DNA of 64,000 bases from Paenibacillus silviterrae. GTDB taxonomy: Bacteria; Bacillota; Bacilli; Paenibacillales; NBRC-103111. How positions within the stretch are numbered: the first letter of the stretch is position 1; each line of letters opens with the position of its first letter. The position numbers and the translations under genes were made by a program. Positions 35,825 through 44,386 of the stretch are shown one piece after another. The notes under the pieces are model-generated. The model ran no database searches, was not told the origin of the DNA, and saw only the letters and a program-made list of their open reading frames with translations. The stretch lies in assembly GCF_030167925.1 (NCBI RefSeq), contig NZ_JASKUT010000002.1, positions 1,736,001 through 1,800,000 of the forward strand, read 5' to 3'.

Positions 35825-36714
35825 ATCAATTTAATCAGCCACTCGTGAGGCTACCGCATCGTGTTGTGTTCATGCCTAACGTGATTGAATATTCTGCATT
35901 CGGCGAGTCGACGCCTCTAAACCCGGACAAGCTTATCCGGGTTTCCATCCACATATTCTGGACATCTTTCCGCGTCGGAGTTGTATGATGGTTTCCGGTA
36001 CTTGTGCTAACATTCTCCGTTGAGTAGCGGATCTTTAATGGTAAATCCGCCGCTAGCACCCATTTTTAAAAAAACCGGCTTCAAAGTTCTCTCCGTCGAT
36101 CTCCGCGGAGCTGAGTGTAGATTTGCCTTTTTTATGCCCCAGCATGCCTTGAATAAATTGTAAAGATGCTCAGTTATCAAGAAACTGGCATGCACTGGTA
36201 TGACGGAATTGATGGGGGTATACATTTGCCTCAATCTCTGCGTGATGTGCTAGCCGCTTTAATGCCCACATGAGTCATACGCTGAGTCGACATATCCAAT
36301 GAAGTCGAAAGCAAAAAATGAAGGGTGCTTGAACCCGATCCTCATAGATCTGGTTGAACTGTTACCTCCTCAACAATCGATTCACCCTCACTCTGCTCCG
36401 TATCAGACCATCTCCATTTTTCATTTAGACTTACTCGGCCGTCTGGCAAAATTGTCGGAGTGGAGATGCAAGTTCCCCCTCTAATTTCATTTCTTCAGTG
36501 AACTTGGATGGCAGTTATCATGTATTTGATATGGATGATTTTGAAACCGCTATTAGCTTAGGTGTAATGACACCCGAGCAAATATCACGAAGTTTAAGGT
36601 CTCTTCGTAGCATTCTGTGCTGTTTGGGATAAGCAACAGTATTGACTTGGGTAAACGGGGGTGGTAAAACACAATTACAAAGAATTCCCTACACATTCGT
36701 TACTAGATTGGATT
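35825..36714. other. Decayed region with gene remnants
   Basis: 890 bp with no intact gene. On the minus strand about 36345-36460 reads ILPDGRVSLNEKWRWSDTEQ and continues to VTVQPDL before a stop. On the plus strand about 36500-36632 reads DFETAISLGVMTPEQISRSL. The minus-strand stretch 36007-36234 (GASGGFTIKDPLLNGEC at its end) also looks protein-like. These are probably C-terminal or internal pieces of lost genes. Confidence 0.5.
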
Positions 36715-38445
36715 TCAGCTCGCGATATGTTCCTGCTGCAGCTCTTTGCTGCTTAACCTCGAATACACACCATCTAGGCGGAGGAGAGTTTCGTGGGTTC
36801 CTTTTTCAATAATACAGCCCTGATCCATAACAAAAATCACATCGGCATTCTGGACGGTGGACAGTCGGTGAGCGATGATGATCGTGGTCAGACCTTGCCG
36901 CGCCTCATCAATTGCCTCTTGCAATCTTCGTTCCGTCTCTACATCGAGCGCACTGGTTGCTTCATCCAGGATCAGAATCTCGGGCCGAGCCAGAAGCGCA
37001 CGTGCTATCGCAAGCCGTTGCCTTTGCCCTCCCGATAACGTAATGCCTCTCTCCCCTAGCTCCGTATCGTAGCCTTGAGGCAGGCTCTCGATGAAGGTGT
37101 CAATCTGTGCCCATCTGCATGCTTCACGGAGGTCAGGCTCCGAATACCCTTGCCTTCCCATCGTTATATTGGTACGAATTGATTCTGGAAATAAATATGG
37201 CTCCTGAAAGACGATCTGAATCCTCGAGGTCCAGTCGGACCGACGAATCTTCTCCAGCGGGATGCCGTTGACGTTGATCTCCCCATTTGTCGGCTGGAAG
37301 AATCGAATCAGCAATTGGGATATGGTCGACTTCCCTCCGCCGCTGGTGCCGACGAATGCCGATTTCCCTCCGACCGGAAGCTCGGCCGTTACGGTTCGCA
37401 GCACATCGGGCAGGTCCTCTTGGTACCGGAAGCTGACCTGGTTCATTCTCAATTCATGGATGCTGCCCTTCAGCTGGTGCTCTCCATCCTGCCAGATGTC
37501 CTGCTCCAGAACCTTGCGAAGCCGTTCGACGACAGCCATTTTGCCTGAAATCTGCATAATGAACTGATATAATCCGTTAGCAGATTCCATGAGCTGTGAC
37601 GTAAATTGAAATACCACCACGAGCGTTCCTACCGAGATTTGCCCTTTGATCGCCATGGCTCCCCCGATACCCAACGTAAGGTAAGTGACGATATGACGTA
37701 GTGGCTCGCTCCGGAGCATCTGCTGATTGTCTAGCGCAGCTTCTTTCTGTATGGCCGCAAACAGCTTTTCGAAGTGATGCATAAACTTATGATTCTCCCA
37801 AGCTAGGCGATGAAAGGCAATCACTTCGCGCGAGGAGGAAACGCCCTCCTCCAAATGCACCATCAGGTCAGATCTGCGTTCCTGAACCTCTTTGGCTGCC
37901 GCTTTGACCTTGGGGGCGAATCGACGAACCATCACGATGTACAAGCTGCTAACCGACAGGATGGCAATCAACAGAATCGGACTGGACCAGCCGATAAAAC
38001 CTGTTAGCAAGAGGAAGCTCAACGTATGCTGGATACCTTGAGGCAGGAAGCCTTGAAGGATGGAGGTGATCCCCTGCACATCTCCCGTCACATGATGAAT
38101 GAAGCTCCCTGTGCGTTCCCCATGGAGCTTCGCTGTCGGAAACAGGTGCAGCCGCTCCATGTACCTTTCGGTCAAGATACGGAACAGTCGGAAGGCACTC
38201 CCATCGATGAATCGAGCAGCGATCGCGTGGAAGGCATTGTACACAATCAGAGCTATGACAAATATGGATAGATAGAGAACCGCCTTATCATACTGTCCCC
38301 CTAGAAAAACGTCATCGATGATCCACTTCTGGATTCCTGTCATCGATAAACTGGCTACGATCTTAATTGCAAACAGTGTAAGCCCGGTCCATACCCCGTA
38401 TTTCACCATTCCCAACACTTGGGCTAACCATCTGGCATTGCTCAT
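36715..38445 (-). CDS. ABC exporter subunit, permease-ATPase fusion
   Basis: A 576-residue half-transporter: six membrane helices (about 1-310), then an ATPase domain with Walker A GTSGGGKST, signature LSGGQRQRLAIARALL, Walker B ILILDEATSALD and H-loop AHRLST. Its start overlaps the stop of the upstream ABC gene by 4 bases (ATGA), so the pair are translationally coupled and probably form a heterodimeric exporter. Substrate unknown. Confidence 0.93.
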   Translation of the reverse strand: MSNARWLAQVLGMVKYGVWTGLTLFAIKIVASLSMTGIQKWIIDDVFLGGQYDKAVLYLSIFVIALIVYNAFHAIAARFIDGSAFRLFRILTERYMERLHLFPTAKLHGERTGSFIHHVTGDVQGITSILQGFLPQGIQHTLSFLLLTGFIGWSSPILLIAILSVSSLYIVMVRRFAPKVKAAAKEVQERRSDLMVHLEEGVSSSREVIAFHRLAWENHKFMHHFEKLFAAIQKEAALDNQQMLRSEPLRHIVTYLTLGIGGAMAIKGQISVGTLVVVFQFTSQLMESANGLYQFIMQISGKMAVVERLRKVLEQDIWQDGEHQLKGSIHELRMNQVSFRYQEDLPDVLRTVTAELPVGGKSAFVGTSGGGKSTISQLLIRFFQPTNGEINVNGIPLEKIRRSDWTSRIQIVFQEPYLFPESIRTNITMGRQGYSEPDLREACRWAQIDTFIESLPQGYDTELGERGITLSGGQRQRLAIARALLARPEILILDEATSALDVETERRLQEAIDEARQGLTTIIIAHRLSTVQNADVIFVMDQGCIIEKGTHETLLRLDGVYSRLSSKELQQEHIAS

Positions 38446-40172
38446 GCTCCTGCCTCCATTCCTGTACCATGGACCAGCTGCCGGAACCGCTCTCCCCGCT
38501 GCAGCAGCTCCGTATACGTACCTTGCTCTGCATTCGTTCCCTGGTCCAGGACAATCAGCTGATCATAATGTTGTACTGTTGCCAGACGGTGCGCTACGGC
38601 AATCGTAGTACGATCTGCAAGCAGCCGCTCCAGCGCCTTCTGCACCTCATGCTCGCTCACATTGTCCAGAGCGCTTGTCGCCTCGTCCAGAAGCACGATC
38701 GTCGGGTTCTTGATGAACATTCGGGCAATCGCAATCCGCTGCTTCTGTCCTCCCGAGAGCTTGATCCCTCGCTCCCCTACCAGCGTATCGTAGCCGTTCG
38801 GCAGCTGTTCAATGAAGTCGTGAGCATACGCGGCCTTCGCAGCCTCAGTAATCTCCTCATCGGTAGCATCCGGATTTCCGAAGCGAATATTGTCCTTCAC
38901 AGAGCCTCCGAAAACATATGTTTCTTGAAAAACATACCCGATGGCCGAGCGTAGCTGCCCGAAGGATAGCTGTTTGATCGGTATGCCATCGACGAGAAGC
39001 TCGCCCTCCGTTGCATCGTAGAAGCGGGCAATCAGCTTCAACACGGTAGACTTGCCCCCACCGCTGGCTCCGACCAGCGCTATTTTTTGTCCTGGCTGAA
39101 TATGCATTGACAATTGGTTGAGCACATACTCCCTGGAGGGATAACCGAAGCTCACCTGCTTGAATTGGATCTCCCCTCGAATATTCGGGAGAATCGTAGG
39201 CTCGAGCAACTCCGTCACCTGAGGAGATTCCTGCATGAAGCTTCTCAGCGCTTCCGCCTGTTGAAGCAGAATTCTCTGCTCCGTGGTCAACGTAACGATA
39301 GAGGTCATCAAATTCATCACGCGAAAATAAAAGATCGTGTAAATGACAAATTCACCTACGGTAACCTGCCCCAGCTGAACAAGATAAATCCCGTACGCCA
39401 TTACGCCCGCTGCCCCAAGCCCTGTCGTGATTCGGCGCACCGTTCCGCGCATGTAGGCATAATAATATTGCTTCAGCTGAGTGTCATGTAAAAGGCGATA
39501 TTGGTCGATCAACCGGGAGATGCTCCATTGCTGGCCGCCATACGCCCGGACCTCATGAATCGCTGAAATGCTGTCATACAACATCTTGTTGGAGTTCTGC
39601 CGCTCTCGGTTCGCCTCCTTGGCGTGCAGGGCTGCTCTCTTCTCGAAGTACGGCCCGAATAAGTAATAGGACAAGAAGAAGGGAACGATCGTCAGACTTA
39701 ATTGCCAGGAGAGATAGACAATGACAGCCAAACACATGATTAACGTTATGGAGTGTTGTATAAGCGAAGGTACGTATTGCCGGAACATTCTCTGGATCGA
39801 TGTTACTTCCGTATGGAACAAGCCGAGGGTTTCCCCTGCCGGATGCTGCTCGTAATAGGAGAAGCCGAGCCTTCTAAGATGACGGAAGATGCTGAGGATC
39901 AAGTCCTTGGAGGGAAGCTCCTGAAGCTCACGTTGAAGGAAGGTTCGCCAGGCCTGGGCACCTAGCATGATAGCGACAAGCACCACGAATCCAACAATGG
40001 CAAGGTACAGCTGGGTTGCTTGTTTATTCGGGATGAGCTCATCAATGACTATTTTAACAAAATAAACAATAGACAGCTCGATGACCGTGATAAGTAAACC
40101 GCATCCGACAAACCACATCAACTTACTGCGGTAAGGCTTGAGAAAACCTGTGATCCATTGAAATGTTGACAA
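38442..40172 (-). CDS. ABC exporter subunit, permease-ATPase fusion
   Basis: About 576 residues. Six membrane helices, then Walker A GASGGGKST, signature LSGGQKQRIAIARM, Walker B IVLLDEATSALD and H-loop AHRLAT. The TTG at 40172 lies eight bases after AAGGAAG, whereas the GTG at 40181 would overlap the binding site, so the TTG is preferred. Partner of the following ABC gene, with which it overlaps by 4 bases. Likely drug or peptide exporter of the BmrCD/YheIH type. Confidence 0.92.
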   Translation of the reverse strand: MSTFQWITGFLKPYRSKLMWFVGCGLLITVIELSIVYFVKIVIDELIPNKQATQLYLAIVGFVVLVAIMLGAQAWRTFLQRELQELPSKDLILSIFRHLRRLGFSYYEQHPAGETLGLFHTEVTSIQRMFRQYVPSLIQHSITLIMCLAVIVYLSWQLSLTIVPFFLSYYLFGPYFEKRAALHAKEANRERQNSNKMLYDSISAIHEVRAYGGQQWSISRLIDQYRLLHDTQLKQYYYAYMRGTVRRITTGLGAAGVMAYGIYLVQLGQVTVGEFVIYTIFYFRVMNLMTSIVTLTTEQRILLQQAEALRSFMQESPQVTELLEPTILPNIRGEIQFKQVSFGYPSREYVLNQLSMHIQPGQKIALVGASGGGKSTVLKLIARFYDATEGELLVDGIPIKQLSFGQLRSAIGYVFQETYVFGGSVKDNIRFGNPDATDEEITEAAKAAYAHDFIEQLPNGYDTLVGERGIKLSGGQKQRIAIARMFIKNPTIVLLDEATSALDNVSEHEVQKALERLLADRTTIAVAHRLATVQHYDQLIVLDQGTNAEQGTYTELLQRGERFRQLVHGTGMEAGA

Positions 40173-40310
40173 AGGACACACTTCCTTCTGCTAGAGAAAT
40201 GGTGATCAGTGCATTTAAATATTATAGCAGAAATTGGGATTATGTGGACGGAAACTTTCCCGTCGCTAGAAGAAGAAGCCGCTTGCCGCACGGGTCCGCT
40301 TGCTGAAATA

Positions 40311-40377
40311 GGGGGGGGGGCTGCAGCGGCTATAGGTCCCCTATTTATTACGCTATCGTCTCCGTTAATTCAAAGCT
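40311..40377 (-). repeat. Cassette element copy E10
   Basis: Poly-G plus CTGCAGCGGC hairpin region, then TTATTACGCTATCGTC and CCGTTAATTCAAAG. The left arm is missing. The stop of the GNAT gene lies in the right arm. Strand follows the genes that end at these elements. Confidence 0.8.
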
Positions 40378-40936
40378 GAAGTCGTTCAACATATTCGTCC
40401 TTGGTCAATCCAAACAAGATGGAATCATAATATCTTCCATTGGTGTAGCACACTTGGCGACGGACTCCTTCTTGAACACATCCTACTTTCCTTAGCATTG
40501 CAGCCGAGGCCTTGTTCCCTTCAAGAACGAAATTATTGAATTTATTAAGCCTGCGCTCAAAGAAAGCATATTTTAAAAGTATATTTATGGCCCTAGTACC
40601 GTAACCCTTCCCTCGATGATCTGTGTCGATTTGGATCCCAATGCTAAACGTACCGTTTCTTTCGTCAATACTGTTTAAATTAATTCCGCCAACATTTTCA
40701 CCATCCAAATTTTCAATGGAAAACATAAGACGGTTTGATGAAAAGTCAGAAAATCGCTCTATAAAAGATTTTGCTTCTGCGAACGTTGGTGGCAATTCAA
40801 CTGCACACTCTAGAAGGCGCCGTGCAGGTGTATCAAATCGATTAATATAATGACTTTCCCAATCTTCTGGTTGTATCGCACGCAACCTTATCTCATCATC
40901 TTGCCAAAAATAGTTGCTGTAATCTATATTTCGCAT
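40370..40936 (-). CDS. GNAT family N-acetyltransferase (RimJ/RimL-like)
   Basis: About 188 residues. The acetyl-CoA site is IQIDTDHRGKGYGTRA (D/RxxGxGxA type), followed by LLKYAFFERRLNKF and NKASAAMLRKVG, as in the RimJ/RimL subfamily. The start at 40936 (MRNIDYSNYF) is six bases after GGAGGT; the ATG two codons earlier touches the site. A cassette gene: its TGA stop is in the right arm of E10, and E2 lies upstream. Confidence 0.92.
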   Translation of the reverse strand: MRNIDYSNYFWQDDEIRLRAIQPEDWESHYINRFDTPARRLLECAVELPPTFAEAKSFIERFSDFSSNRLMFSIENLDGENVGGINLNSIDERNGTFSIGIQIDTDHRGKGYGTRAINILLKYAFFERRLNKFNNFVLEGNKASAAMLRKVGCVQEGVRRQVCYTNGRYYDSILFGLTKDEYVERLQL

Positions 40937-41016
40937 GGGCATACCTCCAACACTTAAGGATACTCAAACAATTTTAACCTAAATCTTAGCATTTGGTTGG
41001 TTATTTTTGGTTATAA

Positions 41017-41112
41017 GTATTCTCCCGTTACTTCAACGACACAAGGTAGCAGCTGCCGCGCGGCTGTCTGCTCCCTGGTTATTCCGTTAACGTCTCCTAT
41101 AAACGCAATAAA
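41017..41112 (-). repeat. Cassette element copy E2
   Basis: Left arm TATTCTCCCGTTACTTCAAC (41019-41038), hairpin GTAGCAGCTGCC to CTGCTCCCTGG, right arm ATTCCGTTAACGTC and a degenerate CGCAATAA. Confidence 0.85.
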
Positions 41113-41167
41113 CTCAATACTGAATCAATAAACAGCATGAGGTTTATATACTTGAATAGAATGCCAA

Positions 41168-41206
41168 CTATCCGCCACAAGGATCTACGAAATCTTCTAT
41201 TTCCAT
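41168..41206 (-). other. Twelve-codon ORF in an otherwise empty cassette
   Basis: Between elements E2 and E3 about 200 bp hold no gene except ATG to TAG encoding MEIEDFVDPCGG, preceded by AGGAG. It may be a decayed gene start or a small peptide. Confidence 0.25.
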
Positions 41207-41308
41207 CTGTTCTACTCCTGTCTTTGTTAGAATTCTTTTAGTACAAGAATCAATTTAAGGTTAATTTACGAGTCAAGCAAGATGTCCAAGGCTACCAATT
41301 TGGAACTT

Positions 41309-41402
41309 TTCCTGACCAATAGCTTAACGCAAAAAGGAGCGGCTGCCGTGGCGGTAAACTGCTCCTGATTCGTTGAACTATCGTTCCCATATAGCGTAAT
41401 AA
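41309..41402 (-). repeat. Cassette element copy E3
   Basis: Left arm TTTTCCTGACCAATAGCTTA, hairpin AGGAGC to GCTCCT, right arm GAACTATCGTTCCC and TAGCGTAATA. Confidence 0.85.
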
Positions 41403-41431
41403 GTGACTGTCAGAGAAATGACAGCCACTTA
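41403..41431 (-). terminator. Hairpin after the GNAT gene
   Basis: AGTGACTGTCA pairs with TGACAGCCACT (one mismatch), 12 bases after the GNAT stop on the minus strand. The T run is short. Confidence 0.55.
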
Positions 41432-41442
41432 TTCGTGAGTAA

Positions 41443-41868
41443 CTAATTTTCGATAACACTAAACATCCCCGTCATATGTGGAGAGTGATCTTTAAAACCG
41501 AACTTTTCGTAAAAATCATCTTTCCCTTCAGAAGCAAATAGTCCGACGAAAGCTATCCCATTTTCAAGTCGACGCTTCTTGATGTATGCAAGTAAATAAT
41601 TTATTATCTCCTTACCTACTCCTTTTCCCTGAAAGGAAGGAAGAACAGCCACATCCTGAATATAAAAAAACATATGATCATCGCCAACGATGCGCCCCAT
41701 GCCAACCGGTTCATCATTGACTGTTATTACAACACCATAAAGAGAGTTATTCAATGAACCTCTGGACATTTCAGTGTTAATCCTACCCCAACCGACTGAC
41801 TCCCACAAGAACTGGTGTTCAGAGACAGATGGTATTCTTTCATGAATTTTATAGTCTAACGTTGTCAT
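41443..41868 (-). CDS. GNAT family N-acetyltransferase
   Basis: A 141-residue single-domain acetyltransferase. The acetyl-CoA loop is LPSFQGKGVGKEIINYLLAY, and it ends with FYEKFGFKDHSPHMTGM, as in small Bacillus/Paenibacillus GNAT proteins. The ATG has AAGGTGG upstream. A cassette gene between E3 (3' side) and E4 (5' side). Acceptor unknown. Confidence 0.92.
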   Translation of the reverse strand: MTTLDYKIHERIPSVSEHQFLWESVGWGRINTEMSRGSLNNSLYGVVITVNDEPVGMGRIVGDDHMFFYIQDVAVLPSFQGKGVGKEIINYLLAYIKKRRLENGIAFVGLFASEGKDDFYEKFGFKDHSPHMTGMFSVIEN

Positions 41869-41895
41869 GTAACCACCTTGCTTCCATTAAGAATT

Positions 41896-41925
41896 GGCGG
41901 TTAACTTTAGGTTACCGCCTTTTTT
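41896..41925 (+). terminator. Orphan Rho-independent terminator
   Basis: GGCGGTTAAC pairs with GTTACCGCC and is followed by six T on the plus strand. No plus-strand gene lies upstream; it sits 28 bases before the GNAT start, in the cassette spacer. Confidence 0.7.
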
Positions 41926-42002
41926 AATTGGTATTGATTTGCTCCATGGTACTCACACCTTTCTGAATGGTAAGTAAATGATTATATTCTACAGCCTCAT
42001 TA

Positions 42003-42094
42003 AACTATCCTGCTGCCCGTTACTTCAACGACACCAGGGAGCAGCGGCTGTCTGCTCCCTGGTTATTCCGCTAACGTTCGCCGTTAGCGCAATC
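42003..42094 (-). repeat. Cassette element copy E4 (well conserved)
   Basis: Left arm CTATCCTGCTGCCCGTTACT then TCAACG (42005-42030), perfect 11-bp stem CCAGGGAGCAG/CTGCTCCCTGG (42034-42062), right arm TTATTCCGCTAACGTTCGCC then GTTAGCGCAATC. Confidence 0.9.
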
Positions 42095-42105
42095 ACTTGA
42101 CTTCC

Positions 42106-42558
42106 TTAACCTTGCTTTAGCCCCACCTTCAATATATATTCATACAAGTTTTTGTATCCTGTTTTTTTTACTTGATTTGATTCGTGGTCATAAAATTTAA
42201 TACTCGGGTTACATACTCCATTTTCAATCTGAAACCCATAAAAATCGCCAACTTCATTATCCGAAACAGCTATAAAGTTGTGAGAGTACAAAAGTCCAAT
42301 TTTAATATTTCTTTCGGTTATATGCCATTCGCTATCTTCATTTACCGAAAAAATGTTAGTGAAAGCGAAATAGCCTCCACCATACGTTTTTACGAAACGT
42401 TTGTACTCTTCTGGAAGAATCACTGATAATCGGCTTTCAATCTTACTAATAGCGTCATCAGCCCCCGTGGGGTCACTATCTAATCCAAACCATACGGGAT
42501 GCTTTAATCTTGCTTCTTCTACCACGGATGAAAAATCATTAAAATCCACATTCTCCAC
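42106..42558 (-). CDS. SMI1/KNR4 family protein
   Basis: A 150-residue SUKH-fold protein. Typical features are IESRLSVILPEEYKRFVKTY then GGGYFAFTNIFSV, and YSHNFIAVSDNEVGDFYGFQ. Bacterial members often act as immunity proteins against polymorphic toxins, but no toxin gene is adjacent here; it stands alone in a cassette between E4 and E5. GTG start at 42558. Confidence 0.88.
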   Translation of the reverse strand: MENVDFNDFSSVVEEARLKHPVWFGLDSDPTGADDAISKIESRLSVILPEEYKRFVKTYGGGYFAFTNIFSVNEDSEWHITERNIKIGLLYSHNFIAVSDNEVGDFYGFQIENGVCNPSIKFYDHESNQVKKTGYKNLYEYILKVGLKQG

Positions 42559-42570
42559 CTCAACTCTTTT

Positions 42571-42651
42571 TAATTATGCTGCCCGTTACTTCAATGGTCA
42601 TTAAAAAGGAGCTGTCCTGGCGGCATCTCCACGCTATCGTTCTCCGTTAGG
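42571..42651 (-). repeat. Cassette element copy E5
   Basis: Left arm ATGCTGCCCGTTACTTCAAT (42576-42595), a short central GGAG...CTCC hairpin, right arm ACGCTATCGTTCTCCGTTAG. Confidence 0.88.
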
Positions 42652-42673
42652 AAAGAAAATTGGATGAAGTGGG

Positions 42674-42704
42674 TTGTTTTTAAAATAGTTATTTATGATA
42701 CAAT
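42674..42704 (+). promoter_or_regulatory. Promoter of the cat gene
   Basis: A TACAAT -10 (42699-42704) preceded by TGA, and a TTGTTT -35 at 42674-42679 with a longish 19-bp spacer. The RNA should start near 42711, just before the leader peptide. Confidence 0.5.
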
Positions 42705-42735
42705 AATATTGACTCTTAAAAAAGGATTGGTTTTA

Positions 42736-42765
42736 ATGAAGAAAGCAGACAAGTCAGCCTCCTAA
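42736..42765 (+). CDS. cat leader peptide MKKADKSAS
   Basis: A nine-codon frame with AAAGGA upstream, ending at the first strand of the attenuator hairpin. In the known cat genes of Gram-positive bacteria, chloramphenicol stalls a ribosome in such a leader and opens the hairpin that hides the cat ribosome binding site. Confidence 0.85.
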   Translation: MKKADKSAS

Positions 42766-42792
42766 ATTCACTTTAGACAAAATTTAGGAGGC
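42757..42792 (+). promoter_or_regulatory. cat translational attenuator hairpin
   Basis: Perfect 12-bp stem: GCCTCCTAAATT (42757-42768) with AATTTAGGAGGC (42781-42792) across a 12-nt loop. The second strand contains the AGGAGG binding site of cat, eight bases before its ATG. The first strand overlaps the last leader codons. Confidence 0.92.
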
Positions 42793-42799
42793 ATATCAA

Positions 42800-43447
42800 A
42801 TGAACTTTAATAAAATTGATTTTGACAATTGGAAGAGAAAAGAGATATTTAATCATTATTTGAACCAACATACGACTTTTAGCATAACCACAGAAATTGA
42901 TATTAGTGTTTTATATCGAAGCATTAAACAAAAAGAATATAAATTTTATCCTGCATTTATTTTCTTAGTGACAAGTGTGATAAACTCAAATACAGCTTTT
43001 AGAACTGGTTACAATAGTGAGGGAGATTTAGGTTATTGGGATAAATTAGATCCACTTTATACGATTTTTGATAGTGTATCTGAATCATTCTCTGGTATTT
43101 GGACTACTGGAAAGAATGATTTCAAAGAGTTTTATGATTTTTACCTTTCTGATGTAGAAAATTATAATGGTTCGAGGAAATTGTTTCCCAAAACACCTAT
43201 ACCTGAAAATACTTTTTCTATTTCTATTATCCCATGGACTTCATTTACTGGATTTAACTTAAATATCAATAATAACAGTAATTATCTTCTGCCCATTATT
43301 ACAGCAGGAAAATTCATTAATAAAGGTAATTCAATATACTTACCGTTATCTTTACAAGTCCATCACTCTGTTTGTGATGGTTATCATGCAGGATTGTTTA
43401 TGAACTCTGTTCAGGAATTGGCAGATAGGCCTAATGGTTGGATTTAA
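42800..43447 (+). CDS. cat: Type A chloramphenicol O-acetyltransferase
   Basis: A 215-residue trimeric enzyme that acetylates the 3-hydroxyl of chloramphenicol with acetyl-CoA. The catalytic His is His189 in QVHHSVCDGYHAGLF, and the N-terminal FNKIDFDNWKRKEIFNHY and FSISIIPWTSFTGFNLNI are typical. Inducible by translational attenuation through the leader just upstream. It is the only gene of the cassette array on the plus strand. A perfect terminator follows. Confidence 0.96.
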   Translation: MNFNKIDFDNWKRKEIFNHYLNQHTTFSITTEIDISVLYRSIKQKEYKFYPAFIFLVTSVINSNTAFRTGYNSEGDLGYWDKLDPLYTIFDSVSESFSGIWTTGKNDFKEFYDFYLSDVENYNGSRKLFPKTPIPENTFSISIIPWTSFTGFNLNINNNSNYLLPIITAGKFINKGNSIYLPLSLQVHHSVCDGYHAGLFMNSVQELADRPNGWI

Positions 43448-43467
43448 TAAATTTTATAATATTAGAC

Positions 43468-43498
43468 AAAACCGACTGTACTTTTTACAGTCGGTTTT
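43468..43498 (+). terminator. Rho-independent terminator of cat
   Basis: Perfect 13-bp stem AAAACCGACTGTA/TACAGTCGGTTTT with a 5-nt loop, 20 bases after the cat stop. Confidence 0.93.
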
Positions 43499-43505
43499 CT
43501 GATGT

Positions 43506-43600
43506 CGCTATCCTGACCTTTAGTTCAACGGGCCAAGGAGCAGCTGCAGTAGCGATCTGCTCCCTGGTTATTACGCTATCGTTCTTCGTTAGCTCAATAG
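43506..43600 (-). repeat. Cassette element copy E6 (well conserved)
   Basis: Left arm CGCTATCCTGACCTTTAGTT then CAACG, 11-bp stem CCAAGGAGCAG/CTGCTCCCTGG, right arm ACGCTATCGTTCTTCGTTAG then CTCAATAG. Left and right arms are clearly direct copies of each other. Confidence 0.92.
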
Positions 43601-43619
43601 TCTTATGTTTTAATTAGAG

Positions 43620-43738
43620 TCACTGCTTATAGTTGTGAGGCTTGCCGAACACCTAATGCAGTGACTTCCGACGGGCTTAGGGGGCCGAATGTGGTCACTC
43701 GCTTCTCAGAGTGACCCGAAGCGTCAATATGGTGTTAG
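43620..43738 (-). repeat. Second type of hairpin element
   Basis: Nested inverted repeats: TCACTGC (43620-43626)/GCAGTGA (43658-43664), GGTCACTC (43693-43700)/GAGTGACC (43709-43716), and outer ends CGAACACC (43646-43653)/GGTGTTAG (43731-43738). The stop of the nucleotidyltransferase remnant lies in GGTGTTAG. The sequence is unrelated to E1-E17. Confidence 0.6.
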
Positions 43739-44342
43739 TCGAAGGAAGTTCTGGAAGCAGCCATTGCATTTAACGCGTTCTCAAAATAGCTATATACTTC
43801 ATCTGCAATTCCCAGAAACTCTTCAACAAGTACATTATTACTATCCAAGTAACAAGCATAGAGATAATCAACTAAAGCGGAGTCAATTTCACAATAGTTT
43901 AATATGGCATTCTTCATCTTAATAATGTCATCTTGCCATACTCCTGTATCTTCTAAAATTAAAGAGTATAATGCACGAATTAATCTCTTAGAGTAACCTT
44001 TAATATATCTAGTTTTCATTGTGTTATCACTAGCATTAGAAAGTGAACTACGTACACGATCTACTTCCTCTTTGGTCTCTGTATTTAAGTCTAAAATGAA
44101 CTCTGGAGAAATAATTATCGGTGGTACTTTTTCACCAACGTCATGACCATATATGCAAACACAAATTATCTTAATCCAAAAACCCCACTCATTTGGTTTG
44201 CTTAATACATCGTCAATCGAGCAAATTATCGTATCAATCTTAGTTAGTAATGGATATTCTTCCAACAGCCTGTCTTTAATATTTGACAATCTTTCGTAAT
44301 CAATATCATTGGGATTTACACATACAATAGTAAAGTCTATAA
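43735..44342 (-). pseudogene. Nucleotidyltransferase, 5' end cut off by IS3
   Basis: The readable protein runs from IIDFTIVCVNPNDIDYERLS to the stop at 43735 (about 200 residues). IDFTIV fits the second half of the catalytic SDIDxT motif of NTP-transferase-fold (aminoglycoside-nucleotidyltransferase-like) proteins, and the C-terminal helical part (VWQDDIIKMKNAILNYCEID) is of the usual type. The GSxxxG motif and first Asp are missing exactly where the IS3 element begins. A TTG at 44289 could start a shorter, inactive product. Confidence 0.7.
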
Positions 44343-44386
44343 TGCTACACAGAAACTAGACAGTAAAAAAGGAGTATCTTAGTTGT

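Noticed and set aside
36299..36484. A 61-codon plus-strand gene
   Set aside because: The reverse strand of this stretch reads as a more protein-like remnant, and no binding site precedes the ATG.
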